From the NCBI RefSeq assembly GCF_025666195.1, contig NZ_CP102592.1, positions 3,286,001 through 3,350,000 of the forward strand: 64,000 nucleotides of DNA. The letters are read 5' to 3'. This document shows positions 1 through 8,151 of this stretch, piece after piece. The first letter of the stretch is position 1; the number at the start of each line of letters is the position of its first letter. The DNA is from Xanthomonas sp. CFBP 8443 (GTDB lineage: Bacteria; Pseudomonadota; Gammaproteobacteria; Xanthomonadales; Xanthomonadaceae). The notes beneath the pieces were generated by a model. The model saw only the letters and a list, made by a program, of their open reading frames with translations, made no database searches and had not been told where the DNA came from. The position numbers and the translations under genes were made by a program.

Positions 1-584
1 ACGTTGCCGCGCAGGTCCTGCGCGTACAGCGAGGTCTCGGCTTCGCCGACCAGGCCGTAGATCCACACGCCCTGCTTCTGCAGGTCGCGCAGGCAGCGCG
101 CCAGGTTGGTCACCGCCACGATCGGAATGCGATCGGCGGCGCCGGCCGAGGTCTTGCGCACGGTGGCATTGACCGGCGCCGACTTGTCCTTCGGGATCAC
201 CACCGCCGTCGCACCGGCGGCGGCCGCGCTGCGCAGGCAGGCGCCGAGGTTGTGCGGATCCTGCACCCCGTCGAGCACCAGCAGCAGCGCGCGGCCTTCG
301 GCCGCGGCGACCAGCCCTTCCAGTTCGTTCTCGCCCCAGGTGCGCGCCGCCGCATAGCGCGCAGCCACGCCCTGGTGCCGCACCGAACCGCCGACGCCGT
401 CCAGCGCCTGGGTGTTGACCCGCCGCACCTCGATGCCCTTGCGCCGTGCGTTCTCTTCGATCTCCACCAGCCGCGGATTCTTGCTGCCCGCCTCGACCAG
501 CACTTCGCGCACGTTGTCGGCATCGTTCTCGATCGACGAGGCCACGGCGTTGACGCCGACGATCCACTGGTTCTGCTTGCTCAT
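1..584 (-). CDS. rlmB: 23S rRNA (guanosine-2251 2'-O)-methyltransferase RlmB, 3' end cut by window edge
   Basis: RlmB 2'-O-methylates G2251 in the peptidyl-transferase P loop of 23S rRNA, using SAM. About 194 codons are visible from the ATG at 584; the family has about 250, so the C-terminal knot region lies off the left edge. Residues 1-75 form the small substrate-binding domain of SpoU enzymes. The SPOUT domain begins near residue 100 with LDGVQDPHNLGACLRSA (104-120), which carries the motif 1 Asn112 and Arg118. The gene lies downstream of rnr on the same strand, as in E. coli where rnr and rlmB are neighbours, but here a GFA-family gene sits between them. Recognition is firm; start choice rests on the only good N-terminal match, MSKQNQW. 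Confidence 0.93.
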   Translation of the reverse strand, partial: MSKQNQWIVGVNAVASSIENDADNVREVLVEAGSKNPRLVEIEENARRKGIEVRRVNTQALDGVGGSVRHQGVAARYAAARTWGENELEGLVAAAEGRALLLVLDGVQDPHNLGACLRSAAAAGATAVVIPKDKSAPVNATVRKTSAGAADRIPIVAVTNLARCLRDLQKQGVWIYGLVGEAETSLYAQDLRGN

Positions 585-783
585 GAGGCGGAGACTGCGA
601 GGAAGGAAAGCGGGAATGGTAGGCGTTGCCGGCGCCCACGTCACATTGCCGGCGCGCGGGCCGGACCGCGCCCGCCTCCATGCGGCCCCGCGACCGGGGC
701 CAAGCGCGCAGGAGTCCTGTCGCGAACGTGAGCCCACCAGGCGCGATCTACAGAAAAGCCGCATGGCACCGCAGCAGCCCGGC

Positions 784-1254
784 TCAGGCGGGCCAGCGCT
801 CGGTGTCGTGGTCCGGATGCTGGTGCGACACCACCTGCGCCAGGAATGGCGCCGCGTCCAGATCGGCATCGGTGCGAATCGCCGGCAAGCGGTGCAGGCC
901 ATCGACGAACGGCAGTTTGCCCTCCAACCCGTACTGGATCCGCGGCGGCAGCGCCGCCGGATCGTCGAACGCGCCGGCGGCCACCGCGATGCCGTCCGGC
1001 GCCTCGTAGGTCAGCGGCGTGCCGCAGTCGGCGCAGAAACCGCGCCGCACCAGATTGGAGGATTGGAAATGCTTCAGCGCGCCACGCGTCCATACCAACT
1101 CCGCGCCGCGCGTGGACACCAGCGGCGCGTAGTAGGCGCCGAACGCCTTCTGGCACATCCGGCAATGGCAGATCGAGGCGTCGTCGAGCCGGCCGCGCAC
1201 GTGGAAGCGCACCGCGCCGCACTGGCAACCTCCGCTGTAGTCGTCATGCTCCAT
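784..1254 (-). CDS. GFA (CENP-V type) family zinc-binding protein
   Basis: A 156-residue protein of the glutathione-dependent formaldehyde-activating (GFA)/CENP-V fold. The zinc ligands are visible: Cys10 and Cys12 (GGCQCG), Cys29, Cys31 and Cys34 (CHCRMC), and Cys74 and Cys77 (CADCG), the pattern that binds one structural and one catalytic zinc. Most single-domain bacterial members have no proven substrate, so formaldehyde-glutathione chemistry should not be assumed. There is no signal peptide, so it should be cytoplasmic. It is inserted between rnr and rlmB on the same strand, about 110 bp after rnr ends, and may be read from the rnr transcript. Confidence 0.85.
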   Translation of the reverse strand: MEHDDYSGGCQCGAVRFHVRGRLDDASICHCRMCQKAFGAYYAPLVSTRGAELVWTRGALKHFQSSNLVRRGFCADCGTPLTYEAPDGIAVAAGAFDDPAALPPRIQYGLEGKLPFVDGLHRLPAIRTDADLDAAPFLAQVVSHQHPDHDTERWPA

Positions 1255-1362
1255 GTCCGCTCTCCGCTACGAATCGCATCGCGCAGGAAGCGCCCCCTGC
1301 GCATCGCGCAAGGAGCCAGCGATCGCGGCGGCCGCTGGGCGGCCCGCCGCGATCCTGCGCCA

Positions 1363-3846
1363 TCAGTACTTCTTTTTCTTGCGCTTGGCCGGCTGCTGCT
1401 GGCCGCGTTCCGGCGGCGGCGGCATGTCGGTCATCGGCTCGCCTTCCACGACCAGGCGGAAGTCGATCTTGCGCTCTTCCATGCTCGCCTTCAGCACCAG
1501 GATGCGGACCCGGTCGCCGAGCCGGAACTGCATGCCGCGACGCTCGCCGGACAGGGTCTTGCGCACCGCGTCGAACTGGTAATAGTCCTGCGGCAGCTGG
1601 GTCACGTGGATCAGGCCGTTGACCTTGGACTGGTCCAGCTCCACGAACAGGCCGAAGCTGGTGACGCCGCTGACCACGCCGTCGAACTGGCCGCCGACGT
1701 GCTTTTCCATCCACGCCGCGCGGTAGCGCTCGTCGACCTCGCGCTCGGCCTCGTCGGCACGGCGCTCGCGCTCGGAGCACTGCAGCGCCAGCGCCGCCAT
1801 CTCGCGCGGCGAGTACAGGTACTTGTCCGGCGCGCCGTGGGTCAGCGCGTACTTGATCGCGCGGTGCACCAGCAGGTCCGGATAGCGGCGGATCGGCGAG
1901 GTGAAGTGCGCGTACGCCTCCAGCGCCAGGCCGAAGTGGCCGGCGTTGTCCGGCGAGTACACCGCCATGCTCTGGCTGCGCAGCAGCACCGACTCCAGCA
2001 AGGCCGCGTCGGGGCGCTCGCGCACCTTCTTCAGCAGCTTGGTGTAGTCGCCCGGCACCACCTTGCTCCACGGCGGCAAGCTCAGCTTGAATTCTTTCAG
2101 GAACTCGAGCAGGTCCGCGTACTTGGACTCCGGCGGCCGCTCGTGCACGCGGTACGGCGCCGGGATGCGCGCCTCCAGCAGGTGCCGCGCCGCGGCCACG
2201 TTGGCGGCGATCATGCATTCCTCGATCAGCTTGTGCGCGTCGTTGCGCACCAGCATGCCGGCCTGGGTCACTTCGCCGGTGTTGTCGAGCACGAAACGCA
2301 CTTCCGAGGTCTCGAACTCGATCGCGCCGCGGCGCGAACGCGCCTTGGCCAGCACGTGGAACAGCTGGTACAGGCGCTCGATCTGCGGCAGCACCGCGGC
2401 CACGTCCTTGCGCACCTGCTCGTCTTTCTCGCCCACCGCCTGCCACACCTGGTCGTAGGTGAGCCGCGCATGCGAATTCATCACCGCCTCGTAGAAGCGC
2501 GCGCCGCCCACTTCGCCCTGGCGATCGATCTGCATGTCGCAGACGAAGCACATGCGGTCGACCTTGGGATTGAGCGAGCAGATGCCGTTGGACAGCGTCT
2601 CCGGCAGCATCGGCACCACGAAGCCGGGGAAGTACACCGAGGTCGCGCGCCGGATCGCTTCTGCGTCCAGCGGCGTGCCCGGGCGCACGTAGTGCGACAC
2701 GTCGGCGATCGCCACCACCAGGCGGAAGCCGTCGGCGTTGGGTTCGCAGAACACCGCGTCGTCGAAGTCCTTGGCGTCGGCGCCGTCGATGGTCACCAGC
2801 GGCGTCTGCCGCAGGTCCACGCGGCCCTTGATCGCGGCCGGCTCCACCGTCAGCGGCACCGCCGCGGCTTCGTCGAGCACCGCCTGCGGGAATTCGTACG
2901 GCAGTTCGCGGCCGTGGATCGCGGTTTCCACCACCAGCGACGGGGTCAGCTTGTCGCCGAGCACCGCGATGATCTTGCCGATCGGCGGGCGCCGCCCGTC
3001 CGGGGTGGAGGTGAGTTCGCACACCACCAGCTGGCCGTCGCGGGCCTCGCCCATCGCATCGGTCGGGATCTGGATATTGCGCTGGATGCGCTTGTCGTCC
3101 GGCACCACGTAGGCGATGCCGCCTTCCATGCTGAAACGGCCGATCAGCCGGCTCAGGCCGCGCTCGATCACCCGCGCGATGCTGCCTTCGCGGCGGCCGC
3201 GGCGGTCGATGCCGGTGACGTTGGCCAGCGCGCGGTCGCCATGCAGCACCTTGCGCATCTCGTACGGCGGCAGGAACAGGTCGTCGCCGCCCTCGTCCGG
3301 GCGCAGGAAGCCGAAGCCGTCGGGATTGGCGATCACCACGCCGGGGATCAGGTTGGTCTGCTGCACCGGCGCGTAGCCGCCGCGGCGGTTCTGCACCAGT
3401 TGCGCCTCGCGCAGCATCGCGCCCAGACGCTTGCTCAACGCCTCCCTGCGCGAGGGCTCGGTCAGGCCGAGCTGCGTGGCCAGTTCTTCCAGGGTCTGCG
3501 GGCCATCGCAGCGGTCGAGCAGCTGCAGGATCGCCTCGCGGCTGGCGATCGGTTCGGCATAGCGCTCGGCCTCGCGCGCGGCGAACGGATCGGCGACCGC
3601 GGCAGGTTTCTTGCGCGAGGACGGTGCGTTGCGCGAGGCCGGTGCGGACACAGGCTCGGGCGGATGCAGCGGCTGCAACGGCGGCTTGGGGCTACGCCGC
3701 AGGAAACTGGGGAGACTGGGCATCCACGACGGCATCCGGGATTTCTTCGCCGCAGGCGGTGCGGCCGGGGCGCCGCCCTTGCTGGCGGGCGTGTCGTGGG
3801 ACGCAGACTTGCCGGGCTTGCCGGACTTGGTTTTTCGATTGGTCAT
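1363..3846 (-). CDS. rnr: Ribonuclease R
   Basis: RNase R is a processive 3'-5' exoribonuclease that degrades structured RNA and takes part in rRNA quality control and trans-translation. The 827-residue protein has the standard order: N-terminal helical domain (about 100-160), cold-shock domains (about 165-300), the RNB catalytic domain with DGADAKDFDDAV at 354-365 (metal-binding Asp354, Asp360, Asp362, Asp363), a C-terminal S1 domain, and a basic tail ending in KRKKKKY. The first about 95 residues are low-complexity, rich in Pro, Ala, Ser and Lys, and are not part of the usual domain set. The ATG at 3846 is the only plausible start upstream of the conserved part. tRNA-Leu lies 130 bp upstream on the same strand. 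Confidence 0.96.
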   Translation of the reverse strand: MTNRKTKSGKPGKSASHDTPASKGGAPAAPPAAKKSRMPSWMPSLPSFLRRSPKPPLQPLHPPEPVSAPASRNAPSSRKKPAAVADPFAAREAERYAEPIASREAILQLLDRCDGPQTLEELATQLGLTEPSRREALSKRLGAMLREAQLVQNRRGGYAPVQQTNLIPGVVIANPDGFGFLRPDEGGDDLFLPPYEMRKVLHGDRALANVTGIDRRGRREGSIARVIERGLSRLIGRFSMEGGIAYVVPDDKRIQRNIQIPTDAMGEARDGQLVVCELTSTPDGRRPPIGKIIAVLGDKLTPSLVVETAIHGRELPYEFPQAVLDEAAAVPLTVEPAAIKGRVDLRQTPLVTIDGADAKDFDDAVFCEPNADGFRLVVAIADVSHYVRPGTPLDAEAIRRATSVYFPGFVVPMLPETLSNGICSLNPKVDRMCFVCDMQIDRQGEVGGARFYEAVMNSHARLTYDQVWQAVGEKDEQVRKDVAAVLPQIERLYQLFHVLAKARSRRGAIEFETSEVRFVLDNTGEVTQAGMLVRNDAHKLIEECMIAANVAAARHLLEARIPAPYRVHERPPESKYADLLEFLKEFKLSLPPWSKVVPGDYTKLLKKVRERPDAALLESVLLRSQSMAVYSPDNAGHFGLALEAYAHFTSPIRRYPDLLVHRAIKYALTHGAPDKYLYSPREMAALALQCSERERRADEAEREVDERYRAAWMEKHVGGQFDGVVSGVTSFGLFVELDQSKVNGLIHVTQLPQDYYQFDAVRKTLSGERRGMQFRLGDRVRILVLKASMEERKIDFRLVVEGEPMTDMPPPPERGQQQPAKRKKKKY

Positions 3847-3911
3847 TCACCCATGGTACTCGCTGGGCCGTCAACGCAGGCAAACCCGGTCCCGGACCGG
3901 GGCCGCCCAGA

Positions 3912-3944
3912 AACGACGAGGCCCGCGTCAGCGGGCCGGTCGTT
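3912..3944 (-). terminator. Stem-loop between tRNA-Leu and rnr
   Basis: A strong hairpin: AACGAC (3912-3917) pairs with GTCGTT (3939-3944), and GGCCCGC (3920-3926) pairs with GCGGGCC (3931-3937) around a GTCA loop. On the minus strand it lies just after the tRNA-Leu gene and is followed only by a short T run (TTTC), so it is a plausible but not ideal terminator for that tRNA. Confidence 0.55.
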
Positions 3945-3975
3945 GCGGGAGTTCAGCGCTCCCGCGTCTTGCATG

Positions 3976-4062
3976 TGGTGCCCAGAAGAGGACTCGAACC
4001 TCCACGAAGTTGCCCCCGCTAGCACCTGAAGCTAGTGCGTCTACCAATTCCGCCATCTGGGC
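3976..4062 (-). tRNA. tRNA-Leu(CAG), copy A
   Basis: An 87-nt class II tRNA with encoded CCA (3' end at 3976). The anticodon loop reads CTTCAGGT, giving anticodon CAG, which decodes CUG. It has the long variable arm of tRNA-Leu and the GGTTCGAGTCC T arm. Compared with the two plus-strand copies it differs only at acceptor pair 7:66, A-U here against G-C there, so the stem is kept by a paired change. A -35/-10 pair lies immediately upstream. Confidence 0.96.
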
Positions 4063-4076
4063 GCTGAAGGCCGCGA

Positions 4077-4105
4077 ATTCTGCGGGCAGCGCGCGCCCTT
4101 GTCAA
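4077..4105 (-). promoter_or_regulatory. Promoter of tRNA-Leu copy A
   Basis: On the minus strand TTGACA (4105-4100) is separated by 17 bp from CAGAAT (4082-4077). The tRNA starts 14 bp further on. The same -35, spacing and -10 occur before the other two copies. Confidence 0.8.
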
Positions 4106-4602
4106 CGCCGGCGAACGACGCGGCGCCAGGGGACGCGCGGGCAGCGAACGGCACATTCCGTGTGCGTCGCCAGGCCGCTGGATGCGTGCCGTGATCGAAC
4201 GCGTGCCATGCGCTGGCGTTTCGGCCGCGTCGCGACCGGCTCGAACCAGTGCATGCCCGACCACGGCGGTGTCCTGCCACCGCCGGCCGCGGAGGCCTGC
4301 GCATCGGCGCCTCGTGGGGGATCGCCGACGACGACGCGTCCACCGCCGCCGAACACGTCGCCGCACGCCGCGATGGCGTGCCAAATTCGGCAGTTCCCGC
4401 GCCACCAAGTGCATCCGGGCAGCAGCAGCGACTGCAACCTGACGATGCCCCCTGCCCCATCGGCGGAGCGGTGCCACGCTCGGCCACTGCGGCGCGACCG
4501 CCCAAGACCTGCGCTTTCGCGCTGGACCCTCCCTCAGGAGCGTCGGTTGCACGCACCGCCGACAGCACGCGCCACGGCCGACGCGGCGTCGGCAGGCAAG
4601 GC

Positions 4603-4631
4603 TTGACAGCGGCGCGCGCAACCGACAAAAT
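4603..4631 (+). promoter_or_regulatory. Promoter of tRNA-Leu copy B
   Basis: TTGACA (4603-4608), 17 bp, CAAAAT (4626-4631). The predicted start of transcription is about 7 nt before the mature tRNA 5' end at 4646. Confidence 0.8.
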
Positions 4632-4645
4632 TCTCGGCCTGTATC

Positions 4646-4732
4646 GCCCAGGTGGCGGAATTGGTAGACGCACTAGCTTCAGGTGCTAGCGGGGGCAACT
4701 TCGTGGAGGTTCGAGTCCTCTCCTGGGCACCA
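4646..4732 (+). tRNA. tRNA-Leu(CAG), copy B
   Basis: An 87-nt tRNA-Leu with anticodon CAG, long variable arm and encoded CCA (4730-4732). It is identical in the mature region to copy C at 5122-5208. The downstream trailer and terminator also match copy C closely, which points to a tandem duplication of the whole transcription unit. Confidence 0.97.
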
Positions 4733-4760
4733 TCGATACAGCAAGAGTCGTAAAGAAAAA

Positions 4761-4783
4761 CCCGCTTCGGCGGGATTTTTTTT
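4761..4783 (+). terminator. Terminator of tRNA-Leu copy B
   Basis: CCCGC TTCG GCGGG hairpin (4761-4774) followed by a T-rich tract (4776-4783). It is 28 nt after the CCA end, a standard intrinsic terminator. Confidence 0.9.
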
Positions 4784-5078
4784 GCCTGGCGTTCGCCGCT
4801 GCGGCGTGCGTCACCCGTGCATGCCCTGCTCGGGCTTTGTGGGGAGGACGCCTGTCCGGCGCTTTGCCGGCTGTGTCGCGTCGGGACCGAAGCCCTCCTA
4901 CAACTACAACGACTGCGGTCCCATGTTGTCGCCGATGCGTCAGCGCTTGGCTTGCCGAGGCGGCCGGCATCCCTCCTGCCCCGATAACGCGATCGCCCCC
5001 GCATGCATGCCCGGGTCGCGCCGCAGGAGCGGTTCGGCCAGCGCGCCGCGATCGCACGCCATGCACGCACTAACTTGC
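4784..5078. other. Gene-free spacer between tRNA-Leu copies B and C
   Basis: About 300 bp between the terminator of copy B and the promoter of copy C. No supported gene, repeat or RNA is visible. The two copies are not alike in this stretch except near the promoter. Confidence 0.55.
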
Positions 5079-5107
5079 TTGACAGCACCGCGCACTGCCA
5101 GCAGAAT
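5079..5107 (+). promoter_or_regulatory. Promoter of tRNA-Leu copy C
   Basis: TTGACA (5079-5084), 17 bp, CAGAAT (5102-5107); the tRNA starts at 5122, the same geometry as copies A and B. Confidence 0.8.
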
Positions 5108-5121
5108 TCCGCGCCTGTATC

Positions 5122-5208
5122 GCCCAGGTGGCGGAATTGGTAGACGCACTAGCTTCAGGTGCTAGCGGGGGCAACTTCGTGGAGGTTCGAGTCCTCTCCT
5201 GGGCACCA
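5122..5208 (+). tRNA. tRNA-Leu(CAG), copy C
   Basis: An 87-nt tRNA-Leu with anticodon CAG and encoded CCA, identical to copy B. It makes the third copy of this CUG-reading tRNA within 1.3 kb. High dosage fits a genome in which CTG is by far the commonest leucine codon. Confidence 0.97.
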
Positions 5209-5236
5209 TCGATACAGCAAGAGCCTTAAAGAAAAA

Positions 5237-5256
5237 CCCGCTTCGGCGGGTTTTTT
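5237..5256 (+). terminator. Terminator of tRNA-Leu copy C
   Basis: CCCGC TTCG GCGGG hairpin (5237-5250) followed by six T (5251-5256). It is a near copy of the terminator after copy B. Confidence 0.9.
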
Positions 5257-5437
5257 GTTGCCTGCGCCGCACGTCTCACCACGTCCACTCCGATAGCCCA
5301 CGCCTCCGCGTAGCCGCGGCGACCGCATGCTCGCCGGATTCCGCCGCGCGTCGCTGCGAGGGCGATCGCTGCACAACGCCACGCGACAGCAACAGCGCCG
5401 GCATGCACGCATGCCTGTTCCCGCATCCGCGGCGCGC

Positions 5438-5635
5438 TCAGCGCTCCAGCCGCCGGAACGCGCCGAGGTCCACGCGCACGCCTTCCACCCATACCGCCAC
5501 CAGGTACGCGCGATAGCCGGGATTGTGGCGCTCGGCTGCGCGCGCGGCCACGTAGGCGTTGGCGGCGTGGACCAACACGGACAGTGTCGGCTCCAGCTGC
5601 GCCACGCGCCTGAGCTTCACTTCGTAGGTGGCCAT
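5438..5635 (-). CDS. Small hypothetical protein (65 residues)
   Basis: I do not recognise this protein. The likely product starts at the ATG at 5635 (MATYEVKLRRVAQLEPTL) and has 65 residues. The frame stays open further upstream to 5785, but that part is Arg-rich, low-quality sequence. The chosen part looks protein-like: a beta strand-like start, then an Ala-rich helix, then hydrophobic YLVAVWVEGVRV. No signal peptide or zinc motif is seen. It stands alone between the tRNA cluster and a divergent XRE regulator. Confidence 0.45.
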   Translation of the reverse strand: MATYEVKLRRVAQLEPTLSVLVHAANAYVAARAAERHNPGYRAYLVAVWVEGVRVDLGAFRRLER

Positions 5636-5910
5636 GCCGCATCCGCGCAACGCGCGCTGGCACCGGCCCGGGCGGCCCGGCGCGACCGCACGGTGGTCCG
5701 TTGCGCCGTCGCCGCGACGGCAATGGAAAATGGGCGCAGCACTGCGTACTCCTGGGTCGTCCTTGTCCGGCGTGCATGTCCTCACGCGTCAGCGTGGCCC
5801 GCACCGCCAAAGTATTGAATCTCAGAACATCTAGAGTCAAGCATGGCTGTACGACAAGGTTGTAGATGCTCCATATCTTGGTAGGCCCCGTCTCAGCAAG
5901 GCCCACCGCG

Positions 5911-6258
5911 ATGAAAAGCTTCGGCGACCGTTTGCGCGAAGCCAGGAAAGCCGCCGGGCTCACCCAGGAACAATTGGGCTTCGCGCTGGGCGTGACCAAG
6001 TCGTCGGTGTCGGCCTGGGAAAACGATCGCGAGACCCCGAGCTTCCGCCTGTTGCCGAACCTGCGCGGCGTGCTCAAGCGCTCGCTCGACGAACTGATCT
6101 GCGGCCAGGGCCAGGGCGCGCGCGTGCATGAGCTGCCGGGGGACTACGCGCTGCAGGCGCACGACGCGCACGAGCAGGCATTGCTGACCCGCTACCGCAA
6201 CCTGCCGGCGCGGCGCCGCGAAGCCGTGCTGGAGCTGCTCAAGCCGGACAAGGGCTGA
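5911..6258 (+). CDS. XRE-family helix-turn-helix transcriptional regulator
   Basis: A 115-residue DNA-binding protein. Residues 4-62 form a classic XRE/Cro-CI helix-turn-helix: FGDRLREARKAAGLTQEQLG, then the recognition helix around KSSVSAWENDRETPS. The remaining 50 residues are a short helical tail with a basic PARRREAVLELL segment, probably for dimerisation. The ATG at 5911 is preferred over an upstream ATG at 5866, because conserved sequence begins there and AAGG lies about 10 nt before it. It stands alone with no adjacent toxin gene, so an antitoxin role is not supported. Target genes are unknown. Confidence 0.85.
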   Translation: MKSFGDRLREARKAAGLTQEQLGFALGVTKSSVSAWENDRETPSFRLLPNLRGVLKRSLDELICGQGQGARVHELPGDYALQAHDAHEQALLTRYRNLPARRREAVLELLKPDKG

Positions 6259-6290
6259 GTCCGCCGCCGCATCCACCAGCGGACATCCCC

Positions 6291-6361
6291 TGTAGGAGCG
6301 GCTTCAGCCGCGACCGGGGCGTTCCCGGACAGATCCGGTCGCGGCTGAAGCCGCTCCTACA
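6291..6361. repeat. REP-like inverted repeat pair (TGTAGGAGCGGCTTCAGCC family)
   Basis: Two perfect 27-bp inverted arms (6291-6317 and 6335-6361) separated by 17 bp. Each arm begins TGTAGGAGCGGCTTCAGCC and contains its own small palindrome GCGGCT-TC-AGCCGC. It lies 32 bp after the XRE gene and upstream of the converging SGNH gene, where the large hairpin could also end transcription. A second copy is at 25123-25240. No REP-associated transposase is in the window. Confidence 0.9.
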
Positions 6362-6451
6362 GAGAAAAACGGCGCGCCGCTGATCGACGCCGACGGCCAG
6401 CGTGGCCGGGTGCCGCCCTGGCAGGGCAACACCGCTCCCCCAAGCAGTGTT

Positions 6452-7993
6452 TCAATCGCCGACGCCGACCTCGCGCAACGCCTCGCCCCAGATCCGGTAG
6501 CCGTCCTCGCTGGGGTGGGTGCTGTCGGGCATCAGCGCCTGCGGCAGGCTGCCGTCGGGTTGCAGGAAGCGCGCACCGATGTCCAGCCAGCGCACCGCCG
6601 GGTCGTGGCCGAAGCGTGCGGCCAGCAAACGGTTGGTCTGCACGATCGGTTCGCGCCGCGGCGCGTCGGCGGCGAAGCCGCGCGGCAGGATGCCCATCAA
6701 CACGATCTTGCTGCGCGGCAGCCGCTGCCGCACCTGCGCAACCACCGCGGCCACGCCGTCGGCGGTTTCCTGCGGCGTGCTGGCACGCGCGTTGTCGGTA
6801 CCGGTGAGGTTGTTGGTGCCGATGTTGATCACCACCCAGCGCGGCGCCAGCCCGTCCAGCTCGCCCTGGCGCAGCCGCCACAGCACGTTCTGGGTACGGT
6901 CCCAGCCGAAGCCCAGGTTCAATACCTTGCGCGCGCCGAAGGTGCGCTGCCAGGCCTGCGCGCCGCTGACCCGGGTGGCCTGCGGCGGCCCGGCCCAGAA
7001 GTGGGTGATCGAGTCGCCGATCATCACCACCTCCGGCTGCAGCCGGCGCGCCGCGTCCAGCGCGGCGTGGTGGCGCGCGTACCAGTCGTAGGAATCCTGC
7101 TCCAGCCACGGCACCGGCACCAGCGCGGTATTTGCCTGCGTCATCGCCGCCAAAGGGACCCGCGGCGGCTCGCCGAGCAGCCGCGCCAGGGTCGGCTCGA
7201 TCGCCTCGGCCATGCGCCGTTGGCCGCGCGTGTCCGGATGCAGCGCCTTGCCGGCCGGACGCAGCCGCGGGTCGTAGAACAGGCCCTGGTCGAGCGCGCC
7301 GTCCTTGCCGAACACCGCGCCGATATCCAGATAGGTGACGCGCGGGTTGTCGCCGTAGCGCACCGCCAGCGCGCGGTTGACCTCGACATCGCGCGCGCTC
7401 TTCTGCGCCGACACCGCGCTGGGCAGCAGGCCGAGCAGCAGGATGCGCGTGTGCGGCAGGCGCTGTTCCAGCGTCGCCACCACCGCGTCGATGCCGAGCA
7501 CGGTATCCGCCGCGCTGTGGTTTTCGTGGCCGGTGTTGTTGGTGCCGATCAGCAGCATCGCCACCTTCGGCCGCAGGCCATCCACTTCGCCATGCTGCAG
7601 CCGCCACAGCACATGCTCGGTGGCATCGCCGCTGAAGCCCAGGTTGAGCGCGCCGCGGCTGCCGTAGAAGGTCTGCCAGGTCGGCTGGAAGTCCTCGTCC
7701 GGCGCGTCGGCCTTGTCGTAGTTGTGGGTGATCGAATCGCCGATCAGCAGCAGCGGCGCGTCCGGCTGCGCGCGCACCTGCGCCAACACCTGCTCATGGC
7801 GCTGCGCCCACCAGGCTTCGTGCAGGCGATCGGCCGGCGTGGTCGCTGCCACGCCGGTTTCGGCCTGCGCGCCGCCAACGCCGAGGAAGCTGAGGGACAG
7901 CAGCAACGCCGCACCCTGCCAGGCGCGCGCACCGCGGCGACGCGGCGGCGAGAAGTCCGAGCCAGACCACAAGGCGCGCAGAAAACGCTGCAT
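6452..7993 (-). CDS. Secreted tandem-domain SGNH/GDSL hydrolase
   Basis: A 513-residue exported esterase/lipase-like protein with two fused SGNH domains of the PAF-acetylhydrolase beta-subunit type. A signal peptide runs to about residue 44 (hydrophobic LLLSLSFLGVGGAQA). Domain 1 (about 55-275): GDSITH with Ser87, oxyanion GTNN 150-153, and His252. Domain 2 (about 300-513): GDSIT with Ser328, GTNN 392-395, and D490-S-T-H493. In domain 1 the residue three before the histidine is Lys249 instead of the triad Asp, so that half may be weak or inactive. The ATG at 7993 gives the signal peptide. Substrate is unknown; acetyl esters of glycans are one possibility for this fold. Confidence 0.85.
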   Translation of the reverse strand: MQRFLRALWSGSDFSPPRRRGARAWQGAALLLSLSFLGVGGAQAETGVAATTPADRLHEAWWAQRHEQVLAQVRAQPDAPLLLIGDSITHNYDKADAPDEDFQPTWQTFYGSRGALNLGFSGDATEHVLWRLQHGEVDGLRPKVAMLLIGTNNTGHENHSAADTVLGIDAVVATLEQRLPHTRILLLGLLPSAVSAQKSARDVEVNRALAVRYGDNPRVTYLDIGAVFGKDGALDQGLFYDPRLRPAGKALHPDTRGQRRMAEAIEPTLARLLGEPPRVPLAAMTQANTALVPVPWLEQDSYDWYARHHAALDAARRLQPEVVMIGDSITHFWAGPPQATRVSGAQAWQRTFGARKVLNLGFGWDRTQNVLWRLRQGELDGLAPRWVVINIGTNNLTGTDNARASTPQETADGVAAVVAQVRQRLPRSKIVLMGILPRGFAADAPRREPIVQTNRLLAARFGHDPAVRWLDIGARFLQPDGSLPQALMPDSTHPSEDGYRIWGEALREVGVGD

Positions 7994-8104
7994 GTCGAAC
8001 CTGCCGATGCTTGCGAGGGAGCGGCATTCTGGTCTGCCGATCGCCGCGGCGGCAAGCGCGGCGCCAGCGCAGGCCGGTGTGGGCGCGCGGCGTCCGCGCA
8101 CAAA

Positions 8105-8131
8105 CGAAACCCCGCACCAGGCGGGGTTTCG
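8105..8131 (-). terminator. Stem-loop after the efflux operon
   Basis: Perfect 11-bp stem CGAAACCCCGC (8105-8115) with GCGGGGTTTCG (8121-8131) and a 5-nt loop. It sits 20-50 bp after the emrB-like stop codon on the minus strand. The GTTTC and following GTTTGTG supply only a short U run. Confidence 0.7.
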
Positions 8132-8151
8132 TGGTTGCCGGCAGCCCGGAC

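Larger units (their letters stand above)
4063..4645. other. Gene-free stretch between divergent tRNA-Leu copies A and B
   Basis: About 580 bp of GC-rich DNA between the divergently transcribed tRNA genes. Apart from the two tRNA promoters at its ends I see no convincing gene: the open frames on both strands are short and overlap one another, with no recognisable domain or ribosome-binding site. Confidence 0.6.

Noticed and set aside
3885..3901. CCCGGTCC-C-GGACCGGG as a degenerate heptamer element or terminator
   Set aside because: Only one unit per side, no spacer and no T run; chance palindromes of this sort are frequent at this GC content.
412..4029. A 1205-codon open frame on the plus strand opposite rnr
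   Set aside because: It runs antisense to the well-supported rnr gene, is rich in Arg, Gln and His, and has no recognisable domain. Such long antisense frames are common in very GC-rich coding DNA.
5828..5868. Operator for the XRE regulator (CATCTA ... TAGATG)
   Set aside because: A 6-bp inverted repeat 29 bp apart is too weak and too widely spaced to support.
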